From Bacteroidota bacterium (GTDB lineage: Bacteria > Bacteroidota > Bacteroidia > Chitinophagales > Chitinophagaceae): 64,000 nucleotides of DNA. The notes beneath the pieces are model-generated. The model was given only the letters and a program-made list of their open reading frames with translations, ran no database searches and was not told the DNA's origin. The stretch covers positions 1 to 64,000 of the forward strand of contig JAUZNZ010000003.1 of NCBI GenBank assembly GCA_030706735.1, in the 5' to 3' direction. Position 1 is the stretch's first letter, and each line of letters starts with the position of its first letter. This document shows, in pieces, positions 53,770-61,965 of the stretch. The translations under genes and the position numbers were made by a program.

Positions 53770-55638
53770 CTAATGTTTGAGTAAGATGCCTTTCCCCTTA
53801 AGGATCATCCGGATAGCCTGCCGCTTAAATGAATACTCTTTTCCGAAGTATGTGGAATCTCTTAGCTTATGCCGGTAGATTTCCAGGGTGTCCTTGTAAG
53901 AGAGAAGGCCAACCACCTCATGGCCACCGCCCGATACGACCGGCACAATATCAAGCGAGGACTCGGCCATGACCTCGACGGCCGCCTTCAATGACTGATC
54001 CTCCCGGACATACACGTTTGGCCCGGCCTGGATCAAAGATTGTATGGGAGTGGCCGGTGAATGCCGGCTATTATAGATCTCCTGCGAGGCCAGCAGCCCC
54101 AGGTATTTCCCCGTATCGTCGACGACGATGAGGTGGTTCGGCAGGCTGCCCGGCTCCTCCTTGCGGATCCAATCCTGCAGATCGGCCAGGGTATTGTCTA
54201 CGCTGAGCACCTGTATTTCGGTTTCCATGAGCGCAGTGACCGGATACAAGCCCAGGATGTCCGGCTCAAAAGAGGAAGGCGTAGCCACGCCGCGTCGCGC
54301 GATCTTCTCGGTCATGATAGTATTTTCCAGCAGGAAATACGACAAGATATAGGAGGCGATACAGGCGCCCAAAAGCGGCAACATGGCGGAAGACTGGCCG
54401 GTAGATTCAAGGGCGAATATGATCGAGGTCAAAACGGCCCGGGACGCGCCGGCAAACATGGCCGACATGCCCACCAGCGCGGCCATTTGGATAGTGATCC
54501 CGCAGGCCGGGAAATAATGAAGCAGGGCGCTCCCGGTCATGGCGCCGCAGGCGCCGCCGATCGTTAAAAGGGGGGCCAGGGTGCCTCCGGATGTTCCGCT
54601 GCCCAGGGAAATGCTCCATGACAGGAACTTTAAGACGCTGAGTACCAGCAGGACGGTCCAGGTAGGATGGTTCCCGATCAGGAACTCGATGTTCGAATAC
54701 CCCACTCCGAACGTCCTGGGTGCAACGAACCCGATGACCCCGACTGCCACGCCTCCCAGCGCAGGCCACCAATACCAGGGGATCGGCAGTTTTTCGAACC
54801 CATCTTCGATCAGGTAGACGGCCTTGGTGACTCCTGCGGCGAGCAATCCGATCAGGATGCCGATCAGACTATAAATGGCCAGGGCCTGGTTGGAAGGAGC
54901 GGCCTCCACCGGCATCGGAAAGACCGGCCCGTTGCCGAACAGCAATTTATGCATGGCGGCGCCGGTAATGCAGGCCAATGCGATAGGAATGATGGACCGG
55001 GGCGAGAATTCAAAAAGCAGCAGCTCGATGGCCAGGAAAATCGCGGCGATCGGCGTGCCGAAAATGGCGGACATGCCTGCCGTGGCTCCTGCCGTCAAAA
55101 GGATCTTCCGCTCATCAGGCGATATACGCATGAACTGCCCGATCGTGGAACCCAGCGCGCCCCCCGTGGCAATGATGGGCCCTTCCGCGCCGAACGGGCC
55201 GCCCGTCCCAATGGAAATGGCCGAGGAGACCGGCTTCAGGAAGGTGATCACGGGCTTGATCCGGCTTTGATTCGTCAGGATCTGCTCCATTGCTTCCGGG
55301 ATGCCGTGTCCCCGGATCGCCTTGGAGCCGTATTTGGCCATGAATCCTACGATCAGGCCGCCGATGACGGGAATGGCAATGACCACCGGCCCCAGATGAT
55401 TTTGTTCCGGCGAGCTATGCAGAAGGCTCACGCGCCCATAAAAGAAAAGGTTGGTGAAGAGATCGATCAGGCTCACAAGCAGCCGGGCCACCGCGCCCGT
55501 AGCCGCGGCGATGGCCACGCCCAGGGCGGCCAGGTACAGCATGCGGCGACTCGAACTTAAGGGCGACCTCTTTTCTTCCGTCGGCTGAAAATTATTGTCC
55601 AGGGAAATGGAAACCGGAATGCGATTTTTTTGCGTCAT
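53770..55638 (-). CDS. ClC chloride channel/antiporter with C-terminal CBS domains
   Basis: The 622-residue product from the ATG at 55638 has a ClC core (about 30-450) and two CBS motifs at the cytoplasmic C terminus (about 460-610). Chloride-pathway signatures are GHGIPEAME for the GSGIP loop, GPFGAEGPI with the gating glutamate of GxEGP, and GSGTSGGTLAP for GxFxP-like. It mediates chloride transport or chloride/proton exchange. The 53587-53769 gap before it is GC-rich and empty. A -7 element ends 6 bases before the ATG. Confidence 0.93.
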   Translation of the reverse strand: MTQKNRIPVSISLDNNFQPTEEKRSPLSSSRRMLYLAALGVAIAAATGAVARLLVSLIDLFTNLFFYGRVSLLHSSPEQNHLGPVVIAIPVIGGLIVGFMAKYGSKAIRGHGIPEAMEQILTNQSRIKPVITFLKPVSSAISIGTGGPFGAEGPIIATGGALGSTIGQFMRISPDERKILLTAGATAGMSAIFGTPIAAIFLAIELLLFEFSPRSIIPIALACITGAAMHKLLFGNGPVFPMPVEAAPSNQALAIYSLIGILIGLLAAGVTKAVYLIEDGFEKLPIPWYWWPALGGVAVGVIGFVAPRTFGVGYSNIEFLIGNHPTWTVLLVLSVLKFLSWSISLGSGTSGGTLAPLLTIGGACGAMTGSALLHYFPACGITIQMAALVGMSAMFAGASRAVLTSIIFALESTGQSSAMLPLLGACIASYILSYFLLENTIMTEKIARRGVATPSSFEPDILGLYPVTALMETEIQVLSVDNTLADLQDWIRKEEPGSLPNHLIVVDDTGKYLGLLASQEIYNSRHSPATPIQSLIQAGPNVYVREDQSLKAAVEVMAESSLDIVPVVSGGGHEVVGLLSYKDTLEIYRHKLRDSTYFGKEYSFKRQAIRMILKGKGILLKH

Positions 55639-55644
55639 GGCACG

Positions 55645-55652
55645 CAAAGTTA
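55645..55652 (-). promoter_or_regulatory. -7 promoter element abutting the clc start
   Basis: On the minus strand TAACTTTG ends 6 bases before the ATG at 55638, implying a leaderless or near-leaderless clc transcript. An in-frame TTG within the element is unlikely as the start. Confidence 0.45.
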
Positions 55653-55697
55653 CGCCAGCGGGAGGCGCAAATTATTAAAATAGGATTAAAGGCTGCT

Positions 55698-56495
55698 CTA
55701 GAGATCGGAAAACGCCGCCTGGTGAAGGAAGACGATGTCGATATGCGAGACGTTGTTCTGGTACTCCGGCGAGGTGGAGAGCTGCTTCCAGACCGGGTCT
55801 GCTCCAAATGCCTTCCAGTGCTCATCCCGTGAAGCCATATTGGCAAAGCTCGTCATGTACATGAGGTTCGGCATATGCACTCCCGACAACACCGAGGCGT
55901 AGAAGACCGCATTGAACCCAAGCCGCTGAAATAAGCCGATCTCGCCTCCCTGGTTGAACATTTGTACTTTGTTGGCGAAATACCGTTCTGTCGGCCCTTC
56001 ATAACTCCGCAGCTCATAGATCCGCTCCGCTCTTGCCGAATCCTTCAGGGTAGTGGAGGTCTGCAGCGTGGGCATGCCCGGAAAAGCCTGCAGAAGGATC
56101 GACTCTATCCGTGCATACGGTGGCTCTTTATAGTTCGCGTCAAGATATCCCTTCCCGTCTTCAAGGAACTGCCTGTCTTTTTCAAGTTGGAGCGGCAGGT
56201 TCACGAATTGTTCCAGGGTATGAAAGGGGATCAGCACATAGATCCGCCGAATGGCGGCGGTATCATTGCCGACCGGGAGGAATACCCCGACCGGCCTGAT
56301 GCCCAGGCGATGAAGAGCAGGCAGGTAGGCCTTTTGCAGCCAGGCGCTTACGACGGCCTCCTGATCACTGGTCTTGAGCTGATAAACTTTTATCGCATAG
56401 TACTCCTGTTTCGGAGCCTTGTCACGGCCATATCCCGGCGCGCCGGCAAAAAAAAGGAAGACCGGCAGCAGAGCGAAAAAACGAGGCTTGTTCAT
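55698..56495 (-). CDS. Exported NIPSNAP-family protein
   Basis: The 265-residue protein has a signal peptide (about 1-24) and two NIPSNAP-type ferredoxin-like halves: YYAIKVYQLKTSDQEA starting at about 32 and ERIYELRSYEGPTERYFANK at about 155, the latter being the family signature. NIPSNAP domains form alpha-beta barrels of unclear function; the secreted bacterial forms are uncharacterised. It ends 50 bp before the clc gene on the same strand but that gene has its own promoter. Confidence 0.85.
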   Translation of the reverse strand: MNKPRFFALLPVFLFFAGAPGYGRDKAPKQEYYAIKVYQLKTSDQEAVVSAWLQKAYLPALHRLGIRPVGVFLPVGNDTAAIRRIYVLIPFHTLEQFVNLPLQLEKDRQFLEDGKGYLDANYKEPPYARIESILLQAFPGMPTLQTSTTLKDSARAERIYELRSYEGPTERYFANKVQMFNQGGEIGLFQRLGFNAVFYASVLSGVHMPNLMYMTSFANMASRDEHWKAFGADPVWKQLSTSPEYQNNVSHIDIVFLHQAAFSDL

Positions 56496-56585
56496 GACAT
56501 AAATATAGGTGCGCCTTCCGGTTTTAACAAAAGCTTTAACAGTCGCCGGGAAAAATTCCGGTCGATAGGGTTAATTTGTCGGCTT

Positions 56586-57314
56586 ATGTTCATGCGTGTT
56601 GCAACCTATGGCGTTGTCCTCTTGCTGTTGATATCCAAGGAGGGGTTGACACAGGATATGCTGACCGGAAAAGTGCTGAAGAAAGGAACCTCCGAATTGC
56701 TGCTATCGGTCAGCGTCCAGAATCAGACCCGCAAAAAATATACGCTTACCGATGCCGGCGGCGCGTTCAGGATACCGGCAGGGGAGGGCGACAGCATCCT
56801 CTTTACATCAGCCGGGTATCGTCCCGATACCCTGGTCGTTCGCTCATATATGTTCTTCGAAGGATTCGAGGTGACCATGCAACCCAATGTCGTCGCCCTG
56901 ACGGCCGTCCGCGTCGGTTCGTCGAGCAATTACCAGCAGGACTCCATCGATCGGTGGAAGGATTACGAATGGTTGAAGCCCAGGCAAAATACCAGGCTAT
57001 TGGACAACCTGGATAAAGTGCGTACCGGCGACGGCGTCGGGATCAGTATCACGCCCAGGATATATTCGTCCGGAGAAAAGGACCGCATGCGCCTCAGGCG
57101 TCGCCTCGACGACGAGGAAGAACAGCATTATGTCGATTTCCGTTTTTCGCGGGAATATGTGGGGAAGCTCACGCGCTTTGAGGGAGACACGCTGACCCGC
57201 TTTATGACCCTGTACCGGCCGACCTACGCCTTTTGCCGTTCGGCGGGTTCTGTGGATATGCTGTTATACGTCAATGACAGCATGATCAAGTTCAAGCAAA
57301 TAAAATCGGAATAA
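56586..57314 (+). CDS. Secreted carboxypeptidase-regulatory-like domain protein
   Basis: The 242-residue product has a signal peptide (about 1-21, ending GLTQD) and one CarboxypepD_reg-like/TonB-plug-type beta-sandwich (about 22-105): LTGKVLKKGTSELLLSVSV, GGAFRIPAGEGDSILFTSAGY. The remaining part is polar with an RMRLRRRLDDEEEQHYVDF stretch and ends in beta strands. Such proteins attach to outer-membrane systems or are accessory to SusC-like receptors. A second ATG two codons on is possible. It ends directly against dgoK. Confidence 0.7.
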   Translation: MFMRVATYGVVLLLLISKEGLTQDMLTGKVLKKGTSELLLSVSVQNQTRKKYTLTDAGGAFRIPAGEGDSILFTSAGYRPDTLVVRSYMFFEGFEVTMQPNVVALTAVRVGSSSNYQQDSIDRWKDYEWLKPRQNTRLLDNLDKVRTGDGVGISITPRIYSSGEKDRMRLRRRLDDEEEQHYVDFRFSREYVGKLTRFEGDTLTRFMTLYRPTYAFCRSAGSVDMLLYVNDSMIKFKQIKSE

Positions 57315-58307
57315 ATGCACTCCGGAGAGCCTTCGTTATTCCTTAGCGCGGATTGGGGAACCTCCTTTCTCCGGGTGCGGCTGGCCAGCATCGATGGGCA
57401 AAACGTGATCGCCGGTTCAGACTCCAACAACGGTATCCGGACGACCTTTCATTGGTGGAAGCAGCGAAAAGATGCAGACCCCGTCCGAAGGGTGGCATTC
57501 TACCTGGGCATCCTTCGGGAGTCCATCTACCGGATCGAGGAACAGTTGGGCGGGTCCCTCGCCGGTACGCCGGTCGTCCTGTCCGGTATGGCGTCTTCTT
57601 CCGCCGGCCTGGTCGAGTTACCCTATGCGCAAACTCCGTTTGCCACTGACGGACGCTCGGTCATCGCCCAATGGCTGGATCTGGAGACTCTTTTTTTGCA
57701 CCCGGTGCTATTGGTGTCCGGCATCAGGAACACCGACGACGTCATGCGCGGCGAGGAGACCCAGTTGATCGGCTGCAACGGGTCTGGCGACGGATGGTAT
57801 ATCTTTCCGGGCACCCATTCCAAGCACATATTGGTTAAGGATGGCGCCATCGTCGATTTTTGCACCTACATGACGGGCGAGTTCTTCGGATTATTGTCGG
57901 AGATGAGCCTGCTCAGCGGATCGGTTGAGAAGAGCGAAGGGCCAGGCGGGGAAACCGGCAGCGGACCCTTTCAGCAAGGCGTGCTTGACGCCGGCGGCGC
58001 CAATTTGCTCCGCGCCGCATTCCGGGTAAGGACGAATGATCTGTTTGGCAAGCTTTCCGCAAAGGAGAATTATAATTATTTGAGCGGTCTGTTGATCGGC
58101 GCTGAACTCCAGGACCTTGCCGTCCGGACGAAGGCGTCGGGACTAAGAGGATATATGTGCTGCGGCCCCGCGTTAAAAGATTATTATGAAAAGGCGGTGG
58201 CCGTTCTCGATCTTTGTGAAAGAGTTCATATATTCCCATCCGGCTGGGTGGATACCGCGGTAGTTAGAGGGCAGTCCCTGATATTTCATCAACTTGATCA
58301 ATCATGA
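57315..58307 (+). CDS. dgoK: 2-dehydro-3-deoxygalactonokinase
   Basis: The 330-residue kinase of the DgoK family phosphorylates 2-keto-3-deoxygalactonate in the De Ley-Doudoroff route. It starts LFLSADWGTSFLRVRLAS, a sugar-kinase phosphate motif, and has VVLSGMASSSAGLVELPYA, FPGTHSKHI with the conserved GTHSKH, and a C-terminal CCGPAL. ATG immediately follows the preceding stop with no gap, and it overlaps the next gene by 4 bp, giving strong operon evidence. Confidence 0.92.
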   Translation: MHSGEPSLFLSADWGTSFLRVRLASIDGQNVIAGSDSNNGIRTTFHWWKQRKDADPVRRVAFYLGILRESIYRIEEQLGGSLAGTPVVLSGMASSSAGLVELPYAQTPFATDGRSVIAQWLDLETLFLHPVLLVSGIRNTDDVMRGEETQLIGCNGSGDGWYIFPGTHSKHILVKDGAIVDFCTYMTGEFFGLLSEMSLLSGSVEKSEGPGGETGSGPFQQGVLDAGGANLLRAAFRVRTNDLFGKLSAKENYNYLSGLLIGAELQDLAVRTKASGLRGYMCCGPALKDYYEKAVAVLDLCERVHIFPSGWVDTAVVRGQSLIFHQLDQS

Positions 58308-58966
58308 TCCGATCATTTTCCTGGGAGAAGTTCAACGCGGCTCCCATCATTGGGATTTTGCGTCATTTTCCCCGGGAGCAGGTGATGTTGCTGGCTCGTC
58401 AATATGCCGACGCCGGCCTGGGCACGCTCGAAATTACCATGAATTCCAGTGAAGCGGCGGAAACCATAACCGGACTGGTCCGGGAGTTCGGGGACGTGCT
58501 CAATATCGGCGCGGGGACGGTCATCACAAAAAGACAGTTGGAGCAGGCGCTGCAGGCGGGAGCCCAGTTCATCGTCACGCCGATCCTGGCCAAACCGGTG
58601 CTGAGGGCCTGTGTGAAACAAAAGGTTCCCGTGATCCCCGGGGCGTACACGCCGACCGAGATCTATAAAGCCTGGTCCCTGGGTGCGGCCGCGGTAAAAG
58701 TCTTTCCTGCCACCGAACTCGGACCCGGCTATATCCGGGAACTGCTCGCCCCGCTGAACGGACTCAAACTGTTACCGACGGGCGGCGTGCAACCCGATCA
58801 TTTCATCGATTACCTGCGGGCCGGAGCGGTGGGAGTAGGCATGGGAGGGCATTTATTTCCCAGGTCATTGATCGAAGCCGGTCGTTGGGATGAATTGAAA
58901 GAACATTTTTCGTCCTTTGTCAGGGCATACAAGGACTTCAGTCAGTCCCTGGGTTCCATAAATTAG
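58304..58966 (+). CDS. KDPGal/KDPG-type aldolase
   Basis: A 220-residue class I aldolase of the Eda/DgoA family splitting 2-dehydro-3-deoxy-6-phosphogalactonate or -gluconate into pyruvate and glyceraldehyde-3-phosphate. It has IIGILRHFPREQ near 17, LEITMNS, the GAGTVITKRQ loop, the Schiff-base lysine region VKVFPATELGPGYIREL, and LLPTGGVQPDHF. Coupled to dgoK by an ATGA overlap, the galactonate branch is likelier than gluconate. Confidence 0.9.
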   Translation: MIRSFSWEKFNAAPIIGILRHFPREQVMLLARQYADAGLGTLEITMNSSEAAETITGLVREFGDVLNIGAGTVITKRQLEQALQAGAQFIVTPILAKPVLRACVKQKVPVIPGAYTPTEIYKAWSLGAAAVKVFPATELGPGYIRELLAPLNGLKLLPTGGVQPDHFIDYLRAGAVGVGMGGHLFPRSLIEAGRWDELKEHFSSFVRAYKDFSQSLGSIN

Positions 58967-58998
58967 ATTGAACGTTTCCATCTGCGCATGTATCGCTT

Positions 58999-60312
58999 AT
59001 GAACATACTTATCGTTTTGCTGGGCATTGTCCTTCTCGTATTACTGATCACCTGGGGTAAGGTCAATGCATTCCTGGCATTCCTGGTCGTTTCCCTGCTC
59101 ACGGGTTTGCTGTTGGGTATCCCGTTTCAAACGGTCACCACGTCGGTCTATAAAGGCATCGGCGATACGCTCGGCCCCCTCGCCATCGTGATCGTGCTTG
59201 GGGCGATGCTGGGGAAACTGGTCGCAGAGAGCGGAGCGGCACAGCAGATCGCCACCGTGATGATGACGGCATTCGGCGAGAAATATATCCAATGGGCCCT
59301 GATGGTCACCGGGTTCATCATCGGGATCCCCCTTTTCTATAACGTGGGCTTCGTGCTGATGGTGCCGCTGATCTTTTCGGTAGTCTACAAATACAAACTG
59401 CCCGCCGTCTATATCGGCATCCCGATGCTGGCTTCGCTGTCGGTCACGCATGGCTTCCTGCCGCCACATCCCTCGCCTACGGCCCTGGTCAACCAATTCC
59501 ACGCAAACATGGGACTGACACTGGTCTACGGCATCCTGGTCGCGATCCCTGCCATCATTGTTGCCGGGCCGTTGTTTGCCCGCCGGCTGAGGAATATCGT
59601 TTCTTCGCCCCTGGAAGGGTTGGTTGCCGCCAGCCTCCCCGACGACCGCCTCCCCGGCAGGACCAATAGCTTCCTCTCGTCCCTATTGCCGGTGATCCTG
59701 CTCATGCTGTCTACCTTGCTTCCCCTGATCATTCCCGCAAAGGGCGCGTGGGGGGCCATGATCGGGTTTTTCGGCGATTCCGGCATCATTCTGTTGCTGT
59801 CGATCAGCATCGCGACCTTCACGCTCGGTATCCGCACGGGCATGACCATGAAAAGGATCATGAACGGCTATGCCGATGCCGTCAAGGATATTGCCATGAT
59901 CCTCCTCATCATTGCCGGGGCGGGGGCGCTCAAACAGGTATTCCTCGACAGCGGCGTGAGCAGCCAGATCGCCACGGCTTTACATTCCTGGCCGGTGCAT
60001 CCCCTGGTGCTGGGATGGCTGATCGCCGCGATCATCCGGGTCTGCCTGGGATCGGCCACCGTGGCCGGCCTCACCGCCGCGGGCATCATCCTTCCTCTTA
60101 TGGCCCGGTCGCACGTCAATCCCAATCTGATGGTATTGTCCGTAGGGGCAGGCAGCCTCATGTTCTCGCATGTCAATGATGCCGGATTCTGGCTCTTCAA
60201 AGAGTATTTCAACCTGTCGATCCGGGATACGTTAAGGTCCTGGTCCATCATGGAGACCATCGTGGCGCTGGTAGGCCTGATCGGGGTATTGCTATTGAAC
60301 CTCCTCGTGTAG
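58999..60312 (+). CDS. GntP family gluconate/sugar-acid:H+ symporter
   Basis: The 437-residue permease has about twelve membrane segments. Family motifs include GKLVAESGAAQQIATVM, IGIPLFYNVGFVLMVPL and HGFLPPHPSPTALV, where the PPHPxP sequence is the GntP hallmark, and SVGAGSLMFSHVNDAGFW late in the protein. GntP proteins import gluconate and related aldonates. It lies 32 bp after the aldolase and completes a kinase-aldolase-permease set; its dehydratase is missing from the operon. Confidence 0.92.
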   Translation: MNILIVLLGIVLLVLLITWGKVNAFLAFLVVSLLTGLLLGIPFQTVTTSVYKGIGDTLGPLAIVIVLGAMLGKLVAESGAAQQIATVMMTAFGEKYIQWALMVTGFIIGIPLFYNVGFVLMVPLIFSVVYKYKLPAVYIGIPMLASLSVTHGFLPPHPSPTALVNQFHANMGLTLVYGILVAIPAIIVAGPLFARRLRNIVSSPLEGLVAASLPDDRLPGRTNSFLSSLLPVILLMLSTLLPLIIPAKGAWGAMIGFFGDSGIILLLSISIATFTLGIRTGMTMKRIMNGYADAVKDIAMILLIIAGAGALKQVFLDSGVSSQIATALHSWPVHPLVLGWLIAAIIRVCLGSATVAGLTAAGIILPLMARSHVNPNLMVLSVGAGSLMFSHVNDAGFWLFKEYFNLSIRDTLRSWSIMETIVALVGLIGVLLLNLLV

Positions 60313-60437
60313 GATTAAAAAGAATTAATGCCCAAAAACCTGAAAATTATCCTCTTAGGGTATTTGTATCCAATAATATTATTTATTTTCATCATGAGCC
60401 GATGACCTGCTCACGTTAAGATAAATGTTTCAATATC

Positions 60438-60914
60438 TTGGAACAAGCAATTACCAGGGAAATCCTCAGAAATGAACTTCAGGCGGGGGAGCGGGCCGCG
60501 ATCGAGCTGCTGTTTTCCCATTACGGCTCCATGCTGTACGCCTATATCCTTCAGTTCGCCCCTGAGCGTCCAAAAGCAGAGAACCTTTTGATTACCATCT
60601 TTTCATCGCTCGGTCCACGGTTGGAGGATGCGTGTAATTCGACCCTGAGCGTCTATTGTTGGCTGCAGGTGGAAGCCCGGAAGATCATCCTCGGGTCCGG
60701 CTCTATGAATACGCCCGATCAGGCGCCGGAGCCTTGCAGGTCCTGCTATTCCGGATTGCTGCAGGATGCCTCGCCCGAGCAGCAACGGGTATTCCGGGAG
60801 CTTTTTGTAAACGGCAGGCGGAAAGAAGATCTCGCCAGGCTAATGGGCAAAGATGTGGCCGATATCGATGACCTGCTCCGCGACAGCCTGCAATGGATGA
60901 GGAAAAGGTTGTGA
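60438..60914 (+). CDS. Degenerate ECF sigma-factor-like protein
   Basis: The 158-residue protein, with TTG as the most likely start, has an ECF-like layout: a region-2-like helix set (AAIELLFSHYGSMLYAYILQ ... VYCWLQVEARKII) and a region-4-like C terminus (SPEQQRVFRELFVNGRRKED, LARLMGKDVADIDDLLRDS). However, the usual region 2 polymerase and -10 contacts are eroded and the putative recognition helix is acidic. A CRSC pair lies between the halves. It may be a non-canonical sigma factor or a regulator derived from one. Confidence 0.55.
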   Translation: MEQAITREILRNELQAGERAAIELLFSHYGSMLYAYILQFAPERPKAENLLITIFSSLGPRLEDACNSTLSVYCWLQVEARKIILGSGSMNTPDQAPEPCRSCYSGLLQDASPEQQRVFRELFVNGRRKEDLARLMGKDVADIDDLLRDSLQWMRKRL

Positions 60915-60938
60915 GCCGCCATCCGTCTAAATAAAATT

Positions 60939-60968
60939 TTGGTATTCCCCTATTCGCCATTACTTTTG
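60939..60968 (+). promoter_or_regulatory. Bacteroidota consensus promoter of the histidine operon
   Basis: TTG at 60939-60941 and TACTTTTG at 60961-60968 are separated by exactly 19 bases, matching the TTG-N19-TAnnTTTG consensus in full. The -7 element ends 10 bases before the His leader ATG. Confidence 0.8.
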
Positions 60969-60978
60969 CGCTACCATC

Positions 60979-61032
60979 ATGAATAGTCAGAGACAACATC
61001 ATCACCAGCATTTTTTCTTACCGCAGGGGTAG
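60979..61032 (+). CDS. His-rich leader peptide of the histidine operon
   Basis: A 17-codon frame encodes MNSQRQHHHQHFFLPQG. Four of five consecutive codons are His (60997-61005 and 61009-61011). It lies between the operon promoter and the hisG terminator, as in the classical his leader of enterobacteria. Low His-tRNA charging would stall ribosomes there. It is too short for ordinary ORF calling. Confidence 0.88.
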   Translation: MNSQRQHHHQHFFLPQG

Positions 61033-61102
61033 GCCGGGGATGTTTTGTCAAAACAATAAAACCATTTACAGGGCTTACCGCGAGGTAAGCCCTGATTTTT
61101 TT
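61017..61102 (+). promoter_or_regulatory. Transcription attenuator of the histidine operon
   Basis: Segment 1 CTTACC (61017-61022) can pair with GGTAGG (61028-61033). Segment 2 GGTAGGCC (61028-61035) pairs through 8 positions, one a G-U, with segment 3 GGCTTACC (61072-61079). Segment 3 also forms the terminator with 61084-61094. Stalling on the His codons masks segment 1 and frees segment 2 to block the terminator. Confidence 0.8.
61069..61102 (+). terminator. Attenuator terminator immediately upstream of hisG
   Basis: A perfect 11-bp stem (CAGGGCTTACC with GGTAAGCCCTG) and GCGA loop is followed by A and seven T residues. The T-run ends only 2 bases before the hisG ATG. Confidence 0.88.
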
Positions 61103-61104
61103 AT

Positions 61105-61965
61105 ATGAGTACCAAATTAAAGATAGCGATACAGAAATCCGGCCGCCTGTATGACGATTCGGTCAAGCTGCTGAAGGATTGCGGGATCGGTTTGAAGAAC
61201 GGTGTCAATAAGCTCAAGACGGAGGCCGACAATTTCCCCATGGAGATCTATTTTCTGCGTGACGATGATATTCCGCAGTACGTGGAGGACGCCGTCGCCG
61301 ACATCGGCATCGTGGGCGAGAATGTCTTATTTGAAAAAAACAAGAAAGTGGAAGTCGTGGAAGTTCTCGGCTTCGGAAAGTGCAGGCTCTCGGTTGCCGT
61401 CGGGCGCGGCGAGAACTATGATGGGGTCGGCTATCTGAATGGCAAGCGTATCGCAACGACCTATCCCTCGCTGGTTAGAGAATTTCTGAGAAAAAATAAC
61501 GTGAATGCCGAGATCCATGAGATCAGCGGGTCTGTCGAGATCGCGCCGGGCATCGGTCTGGCCCACGCCATCGTCGACCTGGTGAGCAGCGGCAGCACCT
61601 TGTTCATGAACGGACTGAAGGAGGTGGAAACGGTATTGTCCTCCCAGGCCGTACTGGTGCAAAATCCTGCGCTGGACTCCCCACGACGGATGATCCTGGA
61701 AAAGTTCCTTTTCCGGGTCCGATCCGTAAAAAAGGCCAGGAATAATAAATACATCCTGTTGAATGCGCCCAATGAAAAGTTGTCGGAGATCATTGCCCTG
61801 CTGCCCGGCATGAAGAGCCCGACGGTACTGCCTCTTGCCGAAGCTGGCTGGAGCAGCGTGCACAGTGTCCTGAACGAAGATGATTTCTGGGATATCATCG
61901 AACGCCTGAAGGCGGCCGGTGCGCAGGGAATATTGGTGGTTCCGATAGAAAAAATGGTGATCTGA
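61105..61965 (+). CDS. hisG: ATP phosphoribosyltransferase, long form
   Basis: The 286-residue enzyme catalyses the first step of histidine synthesis, condensing ATP and PRPP. It starts LKIAIQKSGRLYDDS and has ADIGIVGENVLFEKN, the PRPP loop SGSVEIAPGIGLAHAIVDLV and SSGSTLFMNGL. The length shows the homohexameric HisG-long form with a C-terminal regulatory domain (about 210-286) where His binds for feedback inhibition. Its TGA shares a base with the hisD ATG. Expression is set by the attenuator upstream. Confidence 0.95.
   Translation: MSTKLKIAIQKSGRLYDDSVKLLKDCGIGLKNGVNKLKTEADNFPMEIYFLRDDDIPQYVEDAVADIGIVGENVLFEKNKKVEVVEVLGFGKCRLSVAVGRGENYDGVGYLNGKRIATTYPSLVREFLRKNNVNAEIHEISGSVEIAPGIGLAHAIVDLVSSGSTLFMNGLKEVETVLSSQAVLVQNPALDSPRRMILEKFLFRVRSVKKARNNKYILLNAPNEKLSEIIALLPGMKSPTVLPLAEAGWSSVHSVLNEDDFWDIIERLKAAGAQGILVVPIEKMVI

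Noticed and set aside
54667-55560. A 297-codon plus-strand frame opposite the ClC channel gene.
   Set aside because: The opposite strand encodes an unbroken ClC protein with all pore motifs; the antisense product is polar and repetitive.
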